NCBI GenBank assembly: GCA_029378245.1
Contig: JARKIF010000018.1
Span: 1,178,001 to 1,242,000 of the forward strand
Length of the DNA stretch: 64,000 nucleotides
From: Roridomyces roridus
Taxonomy: Eukaryota; Basidiomycota; Agaricomycetes; Agaricales; Mycenaceae
Direction of reading: 5' to 3'
The notes below the pieces were generated by a model, which ran no database searches, was not told where the DNA came from, and was given only the letters and a program-made list of their open reading frames with translations. Of this stretch, positions 34,116 to 45,989 are shown piece by piece. The stretch's first letter is position 1. Every line of letters starts with the position of its first letter. The position numbers were made by a program, and so were the translations under genes.

Positions 34116-34834
34116 TCTGGGAAGCACGGAATGATATTTTATACTTGCAAGGAGACTCGACTTGGAAGTCTTCCCGTCTGAAACGGCTGCCAGCAGTCAG
34201 AAAGCTTCAAGAACCCCGAGTACTAGTAGACCCCTCCTAGGCGCTTCGCAATCTTGTTTCTACAGCTTCGAAAGGCTGTAAACTTATTACTTTCGTGTTC
34301 AATCTAGAAATTTGGAAATGGCGACTTACTCCGAGCTCTGCTTTGGCGGAAGAAAACGCCGATGGTCGGTTCCGGTGGATTAGAAAGTCCGAGGATCAGC
34401 GCCAGCTTGCGCGTCTAGTGACCTAACCTAAAGCCTAAAGGAAAGAGAATGAAATGGCTGCCACATATCGGTACGTAGTTTCTTCCCGTCGTTTGAGCTG
34501 CGCGTTCGAAATGTCCAAGGAAGCGAGTGGCACTGGAAGCGCGGACTCGAACTCATCTTTGTTTTTCAGCGCATTTGCCTGTGAGGAGACTCCCCATATA
34601 TACCTTGAGCAGTGACTTCTGCTTACCTCTAATGGCTGTGCAAACATTGGCAGTGCAGCAATTGTTCCAACAGTCATCACGAAGAGCAGTCGTGCGTGCC
34701 ACTGGCGGGGCCGCCGCTGGTATAGTTGTTTCTGTCGTGATACAGCCCAGGAAGATGCCACTATCTAGCGCTCACAACGTGACCGTGAGTTTCAGGCCTG
34801 AGACAAGATAGATCGACAATTGGGACTGTTTGGG

Positions 34835-34873
34835 CAAGGGGGCATCGGGATCGAAATTTCGTACCGGGGGAGG

Positions 34874-34924
<51 letters not shown>

Positions 34925-35320
34925 CCCGAGAGGGCTCGAAAAAAATTTCTATATGTATATTAGTAAATGTGTTTTGGAGCATATTGGACACTCTTGATTG
35001 AAATTTCCAAATCGGGACTGATATATTACATAATACAGCTGCCAGTCTCATCGACTCTCACAAGACATTGCCACAGACAACAAGTGTATCATTGCTCAAG
35101 TACACATGAGATGGGTCTAATGGACACTGGGGTCCTCTAATAAGTTTGTAATACATATTTTTCCTATGGCTGGGAACCACGGATGGCTCGGACCGCCGGT
35201 AAATCACATGACTGTGGGAATGATCTACCTTATATAGGAGGGGAGGGGGGGGGGGTCCAGCCAGGGTCGAGAAAAACTTTTCGACCCTATATCCGAAATT
35301 CGGATCCCGATCCCCCCTTG
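34835..35320. mobile_element. hAT-type non-autonomous element D, 486 bp
   Basis: Terminal inverted repeats CAAGGGGG.ATCGGGATC at both ends. Exact 8-bp target duplication TGTTTGGG at 34827-34834 and 35321-35328. It contains a run of 47 G at 34877-34923 and a second G run near 35243. It interrupts the Q2 copy of the tandem duplication; Q1 has no insert there. Confidence 0.88.
34877..34923. repeat. Homopolymer run of 47 G
   Basis: Uninterrupted G run inside hAT element D. Its exact length in an assembly is doubtful. It may form G-quadruplex DNA. Confidence 0.8.
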
Positions 35321-35328
35321 TGTTTGGG

Positions 35329-35790
35329 GGCTGCTTGCTAATGGTCTCCGAGACAACCGGGTGGAAAATTTAGGTTGTGGCATAGCACTTGAATGTAGAA
35401 CCTGAGGCCTGCGTGCCTGAGATGAATCGCGATACGAGTCATTGTTGTGGAAAAGGCAAGGTCGGAATCATTACATAAGCGATGTCTGGTTCCGTCGGAA
35501 CAATGCATGCAACAGCCATCCCGGCCAACATTAGATACTTATTCTCATTCAACGAGCGTCTCTTGAGCGCTTCGAGTGACTGGCCGGTCTTAGACACAAG
35601 GGGCTCCAAGCAAGCTACTTAGCGTGCTTCAACTGGCAGAATGAGTTGATCAAGAATGGGTTCAACCATATGTACAGCTGCCGTGAATTCGAATCCGGAT
35701 GTTCTGTTCAAGGCAAGTTCAAGGTCGGAGTTTGGAACAAAGTCCGCCGCGGGGCAACCGCGGACTCGAAAATAAATGCAGCGGGAGGAT
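35329..35790 (-). pseudogene. Diverged copy of ORF Q1 (Q2)
   Basis: Aligned by eye to 31150-31545 through shared stretches such as GGCATAGCACTTGAAT and CCGGATGTTCTGTT. The open frame is lost through insertions and deletions, and the hAT element D separates its 3' part. Confidence 0.6.
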
Positions 35791-36067
35791 ACGGTGGCGA
35801 ACTCAGACAGGGATCAGTCTGTGGACATCTTACACTACTTATGGGATACAAATAAAGCAAAGAAAGTAGAGTGCTCGGTCTCCGTGCCCTTCTCGTCGAA
35901 CAGTGAACGGGGCCATTGTAAGTGAAGAAACTTGAAGCCCGTACGTGTTTTCGGCTGCTCAGATCTCCAAGTACTAGTCCAGCCGGCGTTATTAGGGGAC
36001 GAGAAAAAATAGTTTACGAGGATCGAGATCGCGATATCGCAACTCGACTCGAAAAGGCTCTTTCATT

Positions 36068-36766
36068 TCATCCCCTCAGACCACAGAAGCACGGGTGTGC
36101 TGGGTGGCAGGTGCATTGCCTGGGGACCGCTGGCTCGCTTTTGTCAACTTCAGTTCAGCTTGTTCGCGACGAGGGTATTGCTTGGAATTCTTACTGAGCA
36201 TACACCACATCGGGGTGCATTTGGACTGGGTGGTGGTAATAGTGCGTATTATATGCGTTGTTCCAGGGGTCGTACTGCCTTTGTTGTGGAACATCGGCGG
36301 GGTATATTTGGTTCGTGAAAGGCGTCGTTGTCCATGATCCCTGGGTATGGTCGGAGGGAAATTCCTGACGGCCGATATTGGGAAATATTCGGTGTTCCTC
36401 TAAGGGGCCGATGGGTGCCATGTCAGCTGGGTAGGTGAGGTATCGATGGGCGTAGGTAGGTGGATTGTCCATCGGATAGTGTGGAGTGGATGAAGAGGTA
36501 GATGGGAGGGGTGTAGTATCGCCACCTGGGCTCCGTTCGGTTTCTTCTGCGACGGAAATGTATTCGCAGTCGAGCTTTCTGCGAGCACATCGCTCGCAGG
36601 GATTGTCGTATCCGTTGGTCACGTTGCACTGTTCAAAGGTCAGAGAGGAGAGGAGGTCTGGATTCTGGACAGGACCAACCCTGATCTTGCGTTTGCGACA
36701 TTGTATGCACGCTCTGGGGGCCCTCTTTCGGGGCACTATGAAAACAGGCTGGGTAGACATGATCAT
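36068..36766 (-). CDS. Zn2Cys6 protein with C-terminal Cys motif, paralog P5 (intact)
   Basis: Exons 36766-36680, 36628-36195 and 36137-36068 give exactly 196 residues. It starts MIMSTQPVFIVPRKRAPR. Cluster: ACIQCRKRKIR, phase-0 intron, CNVTNGYDNPCERC and ARRKLDCEYISVAEE, with canonical spacing. The Pro/Gln/Tyr-rich middle includes YNTHYYHHPVQMHPDVVYA. The last exon gives RQCTCHPAHPCFCGLRG. Intron 1 is 51 nt and open in frame. TATAAAAT lies about 24 bp upstream of the ATG. It pairs with P4 through the local tandem duplication. Confidence 0.82.
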
Positions 36767-37200
36767 TCAAGGAGGCTGCGGTATAATATTTTATACTCAC
36801 CTTGGAGATCTTCCCGAAGATCCCGTCTCATGCTGTTATCCTGATGGTTGCGGGCAGTCCCGTGTGCTATTTTTTTCGTCGAGAGAGTAACAGACCCCCC
36901 TAGTCGCTGCCGCAATCTTGTTTTCCCCGCATCAAGAGGCCGTAAAGTTATCACTTTGGTGTTTGTTAGTTTAAGAAATGGCTGAGCTCTCCTTTAGAAT
37001 GCGCGGACGACGCTGCAAGCAAACGGCGATCGTCGGTTCCGGTGCTGGAAAGTCCGAGAATCAGCGCCAGCTTGCGCGCGGCGGCGCGTCGCCGTCCAGT
37101 GACCTAAAGGAAAGACATTGATGGCAGCCATATTAGACCGTAGGTTCTTCTTGGCTTCTTCCCGTCGTTTGAGCTGCGCGCCCGAGATGTCCGAGTCCAA

Positions 37201-37682
37201 TGAGGCGAGCGGCAGCCTTGCGCAATAGATGCGCCCACTTGAACATTAACTCATCTTTTGTTTCAGCGCTTCGCCTGGGAGGTGCACAACTGAATTACTC
37301 CTCCCGCGATAATGTTTTTGGTGACTTGGGACGATAGATCTTGTACTTACGGATACAAGTACCTGTGGGTTTGGCATGCCGGTGACGCCTCTATAAGCTG
37401 TTGTGGCGACATCGTTAGGTCGTTCCAGGTAATCACGAAGACTGGACAGCAGTCTCGTCTAAACGTTTACAGTCCAGTCAGCCCAAGATGTCACTCACAA
37501 ACGAGCTCTAAACCAGGTGTGTGTTGGAGGAAGACAACTCGGAGATTGCAGACCGTTGATCCACGGCACGTGCAGCCGCCCTGGCCCGTCCATATTTTTT
37601 CCAGAGTCGGGCAACTTCCCCCGCCAGCTCAATTCACTGATAAAGGACGCGACTAGAGGCCAGTACACGACGTGAAAATCCA
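37201..37682. other. Upstream region of the ABC transporter gene
   Basis: Nothing recognised; it marks the change from repeat-rich sequence to the dense gene island. Confidence 0.35.
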
Positions 37683-40600
37683 ATGGGCGTGTGCAGCAGC
37701 TCGTCCGTGCTCGACTTGAGCGACCCGTGCGTTCGAGGCACGTGGAGTGCACTGCTCCCCGTGTTGGCCGTCTGCGCCTTCTGCATTTCATCGCTCCCCA
37801 TTCCATCGCTCTCAGCCCTCCACCAACGCTTCAGGCCGTTCTTGACTCTGCAAGAAGCAGAGGCCCTTGACACGGTTGACGTGACCGAGTATGTCGCAGA
37901 GTCTTCGCCACGACCGTCTCCCGTCTTCACGTTCCTTGGCCTCGTTCAGAGCCTGGCGTGGGTGACTGGCGGGGTCTTTTCCTTTGTCGTATCACACGAT
38001 TCGGACGTTTGGCCCCTCATCCAGAGTCTCCTCGTCGCGTTTTCGTGGCTGTACACCACCGTCAGGCCAATCGCGATTCCTTTCTCGACGGCCCCGTACG
38101 ACCTATTCACGGTCTACCTTTTGCACCTTCTCGGAAGTGTGCTCCTTCTAGGCGGATATCTCTTCGAATATGCGGTTGGCGGCGAGCCATTGCCTTCGTC
38201 TATCGTCCTAGGTGCACTCGGAGTGAACCTCGGCCTCGTTCTCGTGCTGCTGTACTGCACACTACGGATGCCGATTAACCTGCCCTCGGCACGCGTGAGG
38301 AAGGAGGATATCGTGCGTCACAGGTCCTTCCCACTGGTCATCCTATTGACCTCCCGTAGGGACTGACCGTGTCACCAGAGGATTACACACCGCTCTGGGA
38401 ATGGATCGCGTATACTTGGATAGCCCCGCTCATCAGACGCGTCAGTTTGCTCTCCTTGTGCCCAATGCTTGTTCTCACCCCAGACAGGGAAGAAATACCA
38501 CCCTTCACGAGAAAGATGTCTTCAATCTCAGTCCGACAATGCAATCTCGCCCTGTCTTTCTCAAGTTTCAGTCCACGCCGTGTGTGCTCCTCATGATGCT
38601 TGGATTTCCTCTCACCATCTTATTAGAGCGACTACCCTTTTGCGACGCATCGTGTCCGCGGTGGCCTTTGACATGTTGTGCGTACCGCCATCTTCACCTT
38701 GCCACGACTGAAATCCCTCGCAGTTTTGACTTTGTCGGCACCCTCTTCGTCATCCTCTTCTTCTACGCCGTACCCTTCTTCATGAAGTCAGCAGTGCCCC
38801 TTCTTTCGCTCAATCGGTCCTGACGATCTCTAGACATATGCTCGACCTCATCGACCAACCTCAGATGACTCCCCGGGACAAAGGGATGGCCTACGTCTAC
38901 GCCGGGCTCATGTTCCTCTGCTCTGTTCTCAAGGCAGTCTTTGACGTCCAGCATCTCTGTGAGTTCACCCTCCAGAATCATACGGTCCATTCACGTCCGT
39001 TTTTTCAGGGTTCGGAAGACGTGCGAGCACCCAGGTCCGATCGTTGCTCATGGCCGCCATCTTTGAGAAGACTTTGAAGCGCAAAGATTTTAGCGGTGTC
39101 GTCACCAAGGACAAGGAAGGCAAGGGGTCGAAAGGCGGCGCGGGTATGTCCTTCTACGCCTTTCCACTCGGTTGCTGATGCCACACAAGCGGATATCGGG
39201 AAGATTCAGAACCTCATGGCGCGCGACGCCGAGGTTGTATCTAACCTCGTAGCCGTAAGTCATCTTATCCTCTGCCTGGTGTCATAATGCTCAGCCATTC
39301 CCTTTCAGTCCATCTACTCCTTCCTGAGTGCACCTTTCGAGCTCATTCTGGCGTCCATCTTCCTCTACCAGCTCTTAGTGAGTCCTCTCCCGACCCATCC
39401 ATTCCAATGTGCTGACAGCATTCAAGGGATGGAGTGCCTTCTCGGGTCTAATCATCTTCTTTGGCTGCTGGCCGCTCAACAAGTACATTACGAGCCTCAG
39501 CTCCACGATAAGCAAGGAGAAGGCCAAGGCCACGGATAGGAGGATGGCGGTCGTGGATGAGTTGATCAGTTCCGTGAGTTCTGTTCTCTCCCTCACTGGG
39601 GTATTTGGGCGCTGATGGGGCTGTGGAATAGATCAAGTTTATCAAGTTCTTTGCTTGGGAGGATCGTTGGGTGGAGCAAGTGATGAAGACGAGGAACGAG
39701 GAGTTGCGGTGGCAGGTGAAAGGTGTGTCGTGCTAGCAAACCCTGCCTACCGTTTGCTGACGTGCGTGCCATCCAAGGGAACGTCAACAGACTCATGCTG
39801 ACTGCGTTAGTCTTTTCCATGCCTGTCTGGGAAAGCAACGGCTAAATGGATCGCAGGATGTGGAGTATTGCGCCGATATCACTTTCGTTGGTGTCGTTTT
39901 TCGTGTATGTGTGGCTTGGGAACCAGCTCACCGTCGGGACTGCGTTCGCGGCTATTGCGGTCTTTGCTATCGTTCGGTGAGCTTCGAAGTTTGCTTGTCC
40001 TTCTCGTACTCATGGTCGCCTTCTAGAGCTCCGCTCAATAGTATGCGTCTTTGACTCCTGGCTGGGCTACCCGCTGATCTTGTCCAGCTATCCCGGAGTA
40101 CATCGTGAATCTTGTCAACGTGCGTTTCCGTCTTCCTTCCGCAACTAAAGGCTGACGCTTCCATAGGCTCAAGTATCGCTGCAACGCATCGCGGCTTACC
40201 TTGCTGAGGACGAGGTGACTGCGCAGGTGTCATCTTTGAAAGTGGAAGAAGAGGGTCTTGCGCCGATGAAGGAAGGCCTTGGGATGGAGAAGGCTTCGTT
40301 TGAATGGAACTCAGTCACCGCGGCTCCTATGAATGAATCCGTCTCTACTTTCGCCGAGCATCGATTCGAGCTGAAAGACATTTCGGTGATGTTTCCCGAG
40401 GGTCGGTTGACCGTGGTCACTGGACCCACTGCGAGGTTCGTGTCGATCTTAGCAAAGATATGTCGGGAGCTGACGTGCTGCTTTTCTAGTGGCAAGACAG
40501 CGTTGCTGGTACGGTCACTGTTGCTTGAATGGGCCGCTGGACTAATGCACTCCGTAGATGGCTCTCATGGGTGAAATGACTCTCCTACCGACAGGCGGGC

Positions 40601-43578
40601 GTCTTGTCATGACGAAGGACGACTCTCTCGACGAGCATGGGAATACGCGCGGGATTGCGTATGCAGCTCAGACGCCATGGCTGTGAGGTTTTTGTCTGGC
40701 TGATGTACCTTTCTCATCTTCTCCCCAGGCGCCATCAGTCCATCCGCGATAATATCCTGTTCGGGTCGCCGTTTGACGAGGCGCGGTACCGCCAAGTCGT
40801 CGAGTGCTGTGCCCTCAAGCCGGATTTTGATATGCTTGAGGACGGGGATGAGACGGAGATTGGGGTTAAAGGCGTATCGTTATCAGGTGGACAGAAGTCG
40901 AGGTGAGATGAATGCAATTGACGGGAGGATCTGGCTGACGATTTCCCCAGAGTGGCTCTAGCACGTGCGGTATATTCGCGCAAGAAGTACGTTCTCCTGG
41001 ATGATCCGCTGAGCGCTGTGGTATGTCTTTGCTGCTCTGACTATCGCAGTCGATTCATGGTCGCTTTAGGATAGCCACACCTCCCGGCTGCTGTTTGAGA
41101 AATGTCTTCAGGGACCTCTCTTGGCGAATCGGACGGTGATTCTCGTGACTCACCACGTCGAGCTGGTTTTACCCGGCGCGTATTACGTGGTGCGGATGCT
41201 CGATGGGCGGATCGAGGCGCAGGGCACTGTGCAGGAGCTTAGAGCGCAAGGGATATTGGACGAGATTGCTCACAAGGCTGAGGTCGAGGCCGAGAAGGAA
41301 GAGCTGGTTGTTGCTACCGAGACACCTAGTGGACCGGACAAGGACAAGAAGCCCCGCAAGCTCGTCGAGGATGAGAAGAGGGAAACTGGCGCTGTCAAGT
41401 TGTCCGTCTATCGGCAGTACTTTGCGGCCTCGAGCTACTCTCTTCTGGCTGTCGCCCTTGCCCTCATCATGGCCCAGCAGGTCCGATCCGTTGGAGAGAA
41501 GTTTTGGATCAAGATATGGAGCGAGTCGTACGAGAGGTCGTTCAGCCCGGACACCACCACCACCCGACTGCCGAGTGCCAGCCAGAGACCACTGTTCTAC
41601 GTTGGCGTGTATGCCGCGATTGCCTTGTCCGGGATCCTCATTCAGATGGTGTCGTTTGGCTTCCAATTCCTCGGCGCTTTGAGGGCGTCTCGCGTTCTCT
41701 TCAAGTGAGTGTTTTGCCACTTGACGTTTCCCCTCTGAGCCATTTGTTAGTGGGTTATTGCTCAATATGGTCCGAGCCACCTTTAGGTTCCACGATACCA
41801 CACCACAAGGACGCATTATCAATCGGTTCAGCGCTGATTTCTTTACGATCGATTTTCGTATCGTGTTCTCGCTGCAGGGCATACAGAATCACTTGGGGGC
41901 GTTAATCGCTGCTGTAATTACAGTCATGTGAGTTCCTGTCTTGGTCTCGGTCTCCTTGCTCACCGGGCTGTAGTGTCGTCTTCCCGCCGTTCCTACTGCC
42001 CGCGGCGATTGTCGGGTATATGTACTGGTACCTTGCGGTCGGATTTGTCAATACCTGCCGAGACCTCCGCCGGATGGAGAGTGTCATGCGATCGCCCATC
42101 CTCACCAATTTCTCGGAGGTTCTGACGGGCGTTGCGACCGTCCGAGCGTTCTCGGCTGAGAGGCGGTTCGTGGATGCGATGCATGTGCGCATTGACAATG
42201 CTACTACGATGTGGTATACCACTTGGATGATGGTGCGGTGGTTGATGATGAATTATCAGCTTTTGAGTACGTCTTTTTTGCGTTGTGGTGCTGGTAGATT
42301 GACTGACTTTTTTGCAGCGAGTATTGTGCGTGCCGGATAGTGCCGACCCATTATTCCGACTCACCTTCTTTTTTACGCAGTCTGTATTCATCACAGCTTT
42401 GTTCGCCATCTCATTCTTGCAGAATGATGCTGGATTGGCGGGTCTGGCGGTGACGGTAGGCCCAGCGTTACCCAAGATAGCTTCCTCGCTCATTTGATTC
42501 CCAGTCTGCTCTTGCCTTTAATGATAGCGTGTACTGGGCTAGCCGCTCTTTCTCCACGGGGGAGCTCGAATTCAAGTGCGTCCCTGTCTTTATCTGGATA
42601 GTGTTCCTCATGTATCCTGCAGCTCGGTAGAAAGGGTCGTGGAATACATGAATGTGCCACAGGAGGCGCCAGCGATAATCGAGTCTAGGAGACCACCAGC
42701 GTGCGTGTGCAATGTTCTTGTCCTTTCTCTCATGCTGAGGAGGATGCAGGTACTGGCCTTCGAGCTCCGGCAACTCTTCTCTCCTCGTGGTCGACCGTCT
42801 CAGCATCAAGTATGCTCCGGACCTGCCGTCCGTGCTGCAGGACGTGTCGTTTGAGCTCAAGCCGGGCGAGCGGATAGGCCTTGTTGGCAGGACTGGTAGC
42901 GGGAAATCCACGCTGGCGATGAGTCTTTTGCGTTTCGTGGACCCCTCGAGCGGGAGAATCCTCATTGACGGAATCGACATCTCGGAGATTGGTGTCCACG
43001 ACCTGCGGTCTCGTGTGACCTTTATACCCCAGGACGCCACTTTGTTCTCTGGGTCCCTCAGAGATAACTTGGATCCCTTTGGCGACTACGAGGACAGTGC
43101 CTGCCTCGACGTTCTCCTCCGTGTCAACCTCATCAGCCAAAGTGAGATTGAGGCTGACGACGGGAGCTCGGACACGGCGCTTGATAACAAGACGAAATTG
43201 TCGCTAGACACTCGAGTGTCTGCGGGTGGAGCCAATTTCTCGCAGGGGCAGAGGCAACTGGTGGCACTAGCTCGGGCGCTCCTCCGGCGCAGTAGCATCG
43301 TCGTGATGGACGAGGCGACGAGCAGTGTCGACTTTGCGACTGATTCGATGATTCAGACGGCGATACGCACTGAATTCACGGATTCGCTGTTGATCACGGT
43401 GGCGCATCGGCTGCGGACTATCATTGACTATGACCGATTGCTCGTCCTCGACAAGGGCAAGGTCGTGGAGTTTGATACGCCGCTTAATCTGATGCGCAAG
43501 GAAGGCGGGCTGTTTAGGAATATGTGCTTGAAGAGCGGGACGTTTGGGGAGCTCGAGGCGGCTGCCAATGGACACTGA
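37683..43578 (+). CDS. ABC transporter, ABCC (MRP/YCF1-like) subfamily
   Basis: Many exons separated by introns of about 45-60 nt; I found no broken frame. Order: an N-terminal TMD0 of about five helices; linker; TMD1 ([20 protein letters not shown] opens it); NBD1 with Walker A GPTASGKTALL split by introns, signature SLSGGQKSR, Walker [16 protein letters not shown]2; NBD2 with Walker [11 protein letters not shown], signature FSQGQRQL, Walker [14 protein letters not shown] and H-loop ITVAHRL. NBD1 has Asp in place of the catalytic Glu, as is usual in ABCC proteins; NBD2 keeps it. The family exports conjugated or anionic compounds at the vacuole or plasma membrane. The exact substrate cannot be told. 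First gene of the conserved island. Confidence 0.93.
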
Positions 43579-43696
43579 TTTATTTCCAAGATGGACTATC
43601 ATATATTATGGACGAACTTGGACACAGTATATATGTAGAGGGTATTGTAAACGAAGCAGAAAGAATATCCGAAAGTAAAAAGAAAGTGTCGTCGCA

Positions 43697-45767
43697 TCAA
43701 GCGAACATGTAATCGTCGTCCCCGATGGCTTTTTGCTCGGGCTGAGCCCACGGCGGGCTACGCGCGCCATTGCCATTCACAGCGGTATAAGTGGGCGTCG
43801 TAGGTGACGTCGGCGCCCTCGAACGTGGCTCTGCGATGGCAACAAGTGGCTCTCCCTGCGACCCATACGCCATCCCGTGCCCGTTAGCGCCCATCCCGAG
43901 CACAGCGACACTCTGTCGATTAGTATTTTGCTGCATCTTGCCAAGTGGCCAGTTCCCCGCCCCAAGGTGCTGCTGCTGAGGTTGCTGCTGAGCAAGGACG
44001 AGCGGGGGCGGAGGGTGCGTGCCCTTGCGTGCCCAAATCCCAGCCCCGATCCCGCTCTTGATGGACGCAGTGTCCTTGTCTCCTCTAGCTGCGTCCTGGA
44101 TCATAGTCAACGGCGGAACCCGCTCCTCCTCCACATCCGCGCCTGCCCATCCCTTCTCGGGTCCATCACGGTCAATAAAGCTCGCACGCTCGATACTGGG
44201 CGAATACCCCTCAGCACCCCCACCAGCAAACAGCCCAGACGGCCCGCGCTCAAACAACGCAGCAGGCGAGCCATTCGAATCATCCGAGATCGCAGAACCC
44301 TCGCCATCACCCTCAGGACTCGTCAACCCCGGATTCGTGTCCTCGTCCGTCATGGCTGGCGAGGACGGCCCCAAAGCAGGCGGTGCGACAGGCCTCACGC
44401 GTTGTTGGGCAAGCCAAGCCCAGCGTTTGGCAGCCAACCCGCCTTCATGCTCGATCGCCAGCAACGCAGTAGCAACAGCCGCCAACACAGCCTCGAGTGC
44501 CTGTCCGCGGGAAAGAACAGCACGCATCCCATCCACGGGTCGTCCGTCGTCTCCTCGTATACACATGTTCACGTGAGGCCCACAGAGCGCTGCCTCGAGC
44601 CCGCGTCGCGAGATGTGGAGTGCGGCGTGACGTTCTTTGAAGAGGCGCGCCCACGTGGGAGGACCACCCGCAGAGGGACGCACACGGAGCTCGGCGATGA
44701 CGGGGTCTCCTACACGTGGAGTGGGCCGTTGCTCGTACCCAGTGCAGTAGAGCGTCGTAACGAGATCAGTCCTGTCACGTGCGGCACTGTCGAGGACAAA
44801 GTACCCTCCGCCCTCGTACTGCTGGGGTTCCCCTGCACGCGGTGGGGCAGAGAGAGGGACCGATGGTCGGGCGTGGAATTTGCCTTTGGCGGGCAAGGTA
44901 GAGCTTAAAGCACCTCCGCCGTCGTTGAGCTTGATGGAGAAGAAGTGGTGCGAGGAGGATTGTCTGGCAACGCGCATGGGGTCGTACGACCCGCAGGCGG
45001 AGGAAATGGGGACGACGGCGCCCAGCGTCGTCTTTGTGAGCACACAGTTGTTGGTAGCAGTGAGCCCGACGGCGCGCGAGGGTTGGTCTCGTGCCGAGAA
45101 GACGTTGACTAGCAAAGAATTCATTGGTTAAGGAGGCTGGCAGGCATGAAAGGAGAGAACGCACTGTAGCCCTTGGCTCCTTTGTTAGCCGCCGGCGCAG
45201 CCGTCGAGACGTCCCAGCCCTGGCTGCGCGAGACCTCGACAGACATGTTTTTCTTGCCCAGAAAATGTGCCTTGGTCTTTTTTTGAATCTTGTACGTCGG
45301 CCGACCACTGCCTGATTCGGCGCTTCGGTAACGCGCGTCGACGGTAGCTTCCTGTGCGGCGGTGAGTCTAGGGGAGGAGGGAGAGGAGAACGGGGGAGAG
45401 ATACCTTGCCACCGGGAACCATAGCGAGCTCGAGGTCAAAGACGTCAAAAAGGTCCTCTGGTCCAAGGGGCTCGAAAAAGGGCACGGCGGTTTCAGCACG
45501 TTGGTCCACGCCGCCGCCGGGATTGCGGTCTATCATCGAGTCGAGGTCGAGCTCGCGCATGTCGTGCTCGAGGAGGTCGATACTCGGCATACGGGAGTGC
45601 GGATGCTGGACGTGCGAGTCGGGCGCATCGTCTGGTCCTCCTCCTCCGCCTCCTCCTTCATGATCGGTGACGCTCGACTCCTCGGGGGACCCAGCCAGAG
45701 TCAACGGATCCTGTTCCTCGACGTCGGGCGTGGGAGGGTCGCCACCGGCTGTCGGAAACGTGGACAT
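43697..45767 (-). CDS. Conserved-looking protein of unknown function, about 650 residues
   Basis: Exon 1 (45767-45405) starts MSTFPTAGGDPPTPDVEEQD and is acidic, ending FDLELAMVPGGK. Exon 2 (about 45351-45164) is basic (PTYKIQKKTKAHFLGKKNMS). Exon 3 (45108-43697) has NVFSARDQPSRAVGLTATNN, a folded-looking region (YCTGYEQRPTPRVGDPVIAE, ALHISRRGLEAALCGPHVN) and a long low-complexity C-terminus ending IGDDDYMFA. The exon 2/3 junction is out by one base in my reconstruction, so it is unresolved. No domain recognised. It converges with the ABC gene (118 bp apart). Codon use and length argue for a real gene. Confidence 0.65.
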
Positions 45768-45989
45768 GGTAGCGGTCTTGGAAGGAGGGGAGGGTGAGCT
45801 GAGGGGACAGCGGTGTAGCAGAACAGGGGGCGCGGAAGGGGAGCTAGGAGGTGGTGCGCATGAGTCGATCGAGACTGGACATACTATAATCCAGGGCAGT
45901 TTTCTTAGGAGACTGGTCGTAGTAGAGATGGGGTGTATGAGTTCATTGTCGCAAATGATTTTAAGGTATTAGTATGTGCATAAATCTAC
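45768..45989. other. Short intergenic stretch
   Basis: Upstream of the unknown gene and downstream of the RRM gene, both on the minus strand. Nothing recognised. Confidence 0.3.

Larger units (their letters stand above)
30763..37200. repeat. Tandem duplication: units Q1-P4 and Q2-P5
   Basis: Unit 1 (about 30763-34780) and unit 2 (about 34781-37200) share, in order, the ORF Q, a Zn2Cys6 gene, and a short downstream block with DISNAQLKRREE / DISGAQLKRREE (34490 and 37170). Unit 1 holds the 1,563-bp TA element; unit 2 holds the 486-bp hAT element in Q2. Confidence 0.7.

Noticed and set aside
41169..41882. Minus-strand frame of 237 codons
   Set aside because: Antisense to ABC transporter exons.
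43877..44908. Long plus-strand frame of 343 codons
   Set aside because: Antisense to exon 3 of the unknown gene; Arg/Ser/Pro-rich with no start context, typical of a GC-rich shadow.
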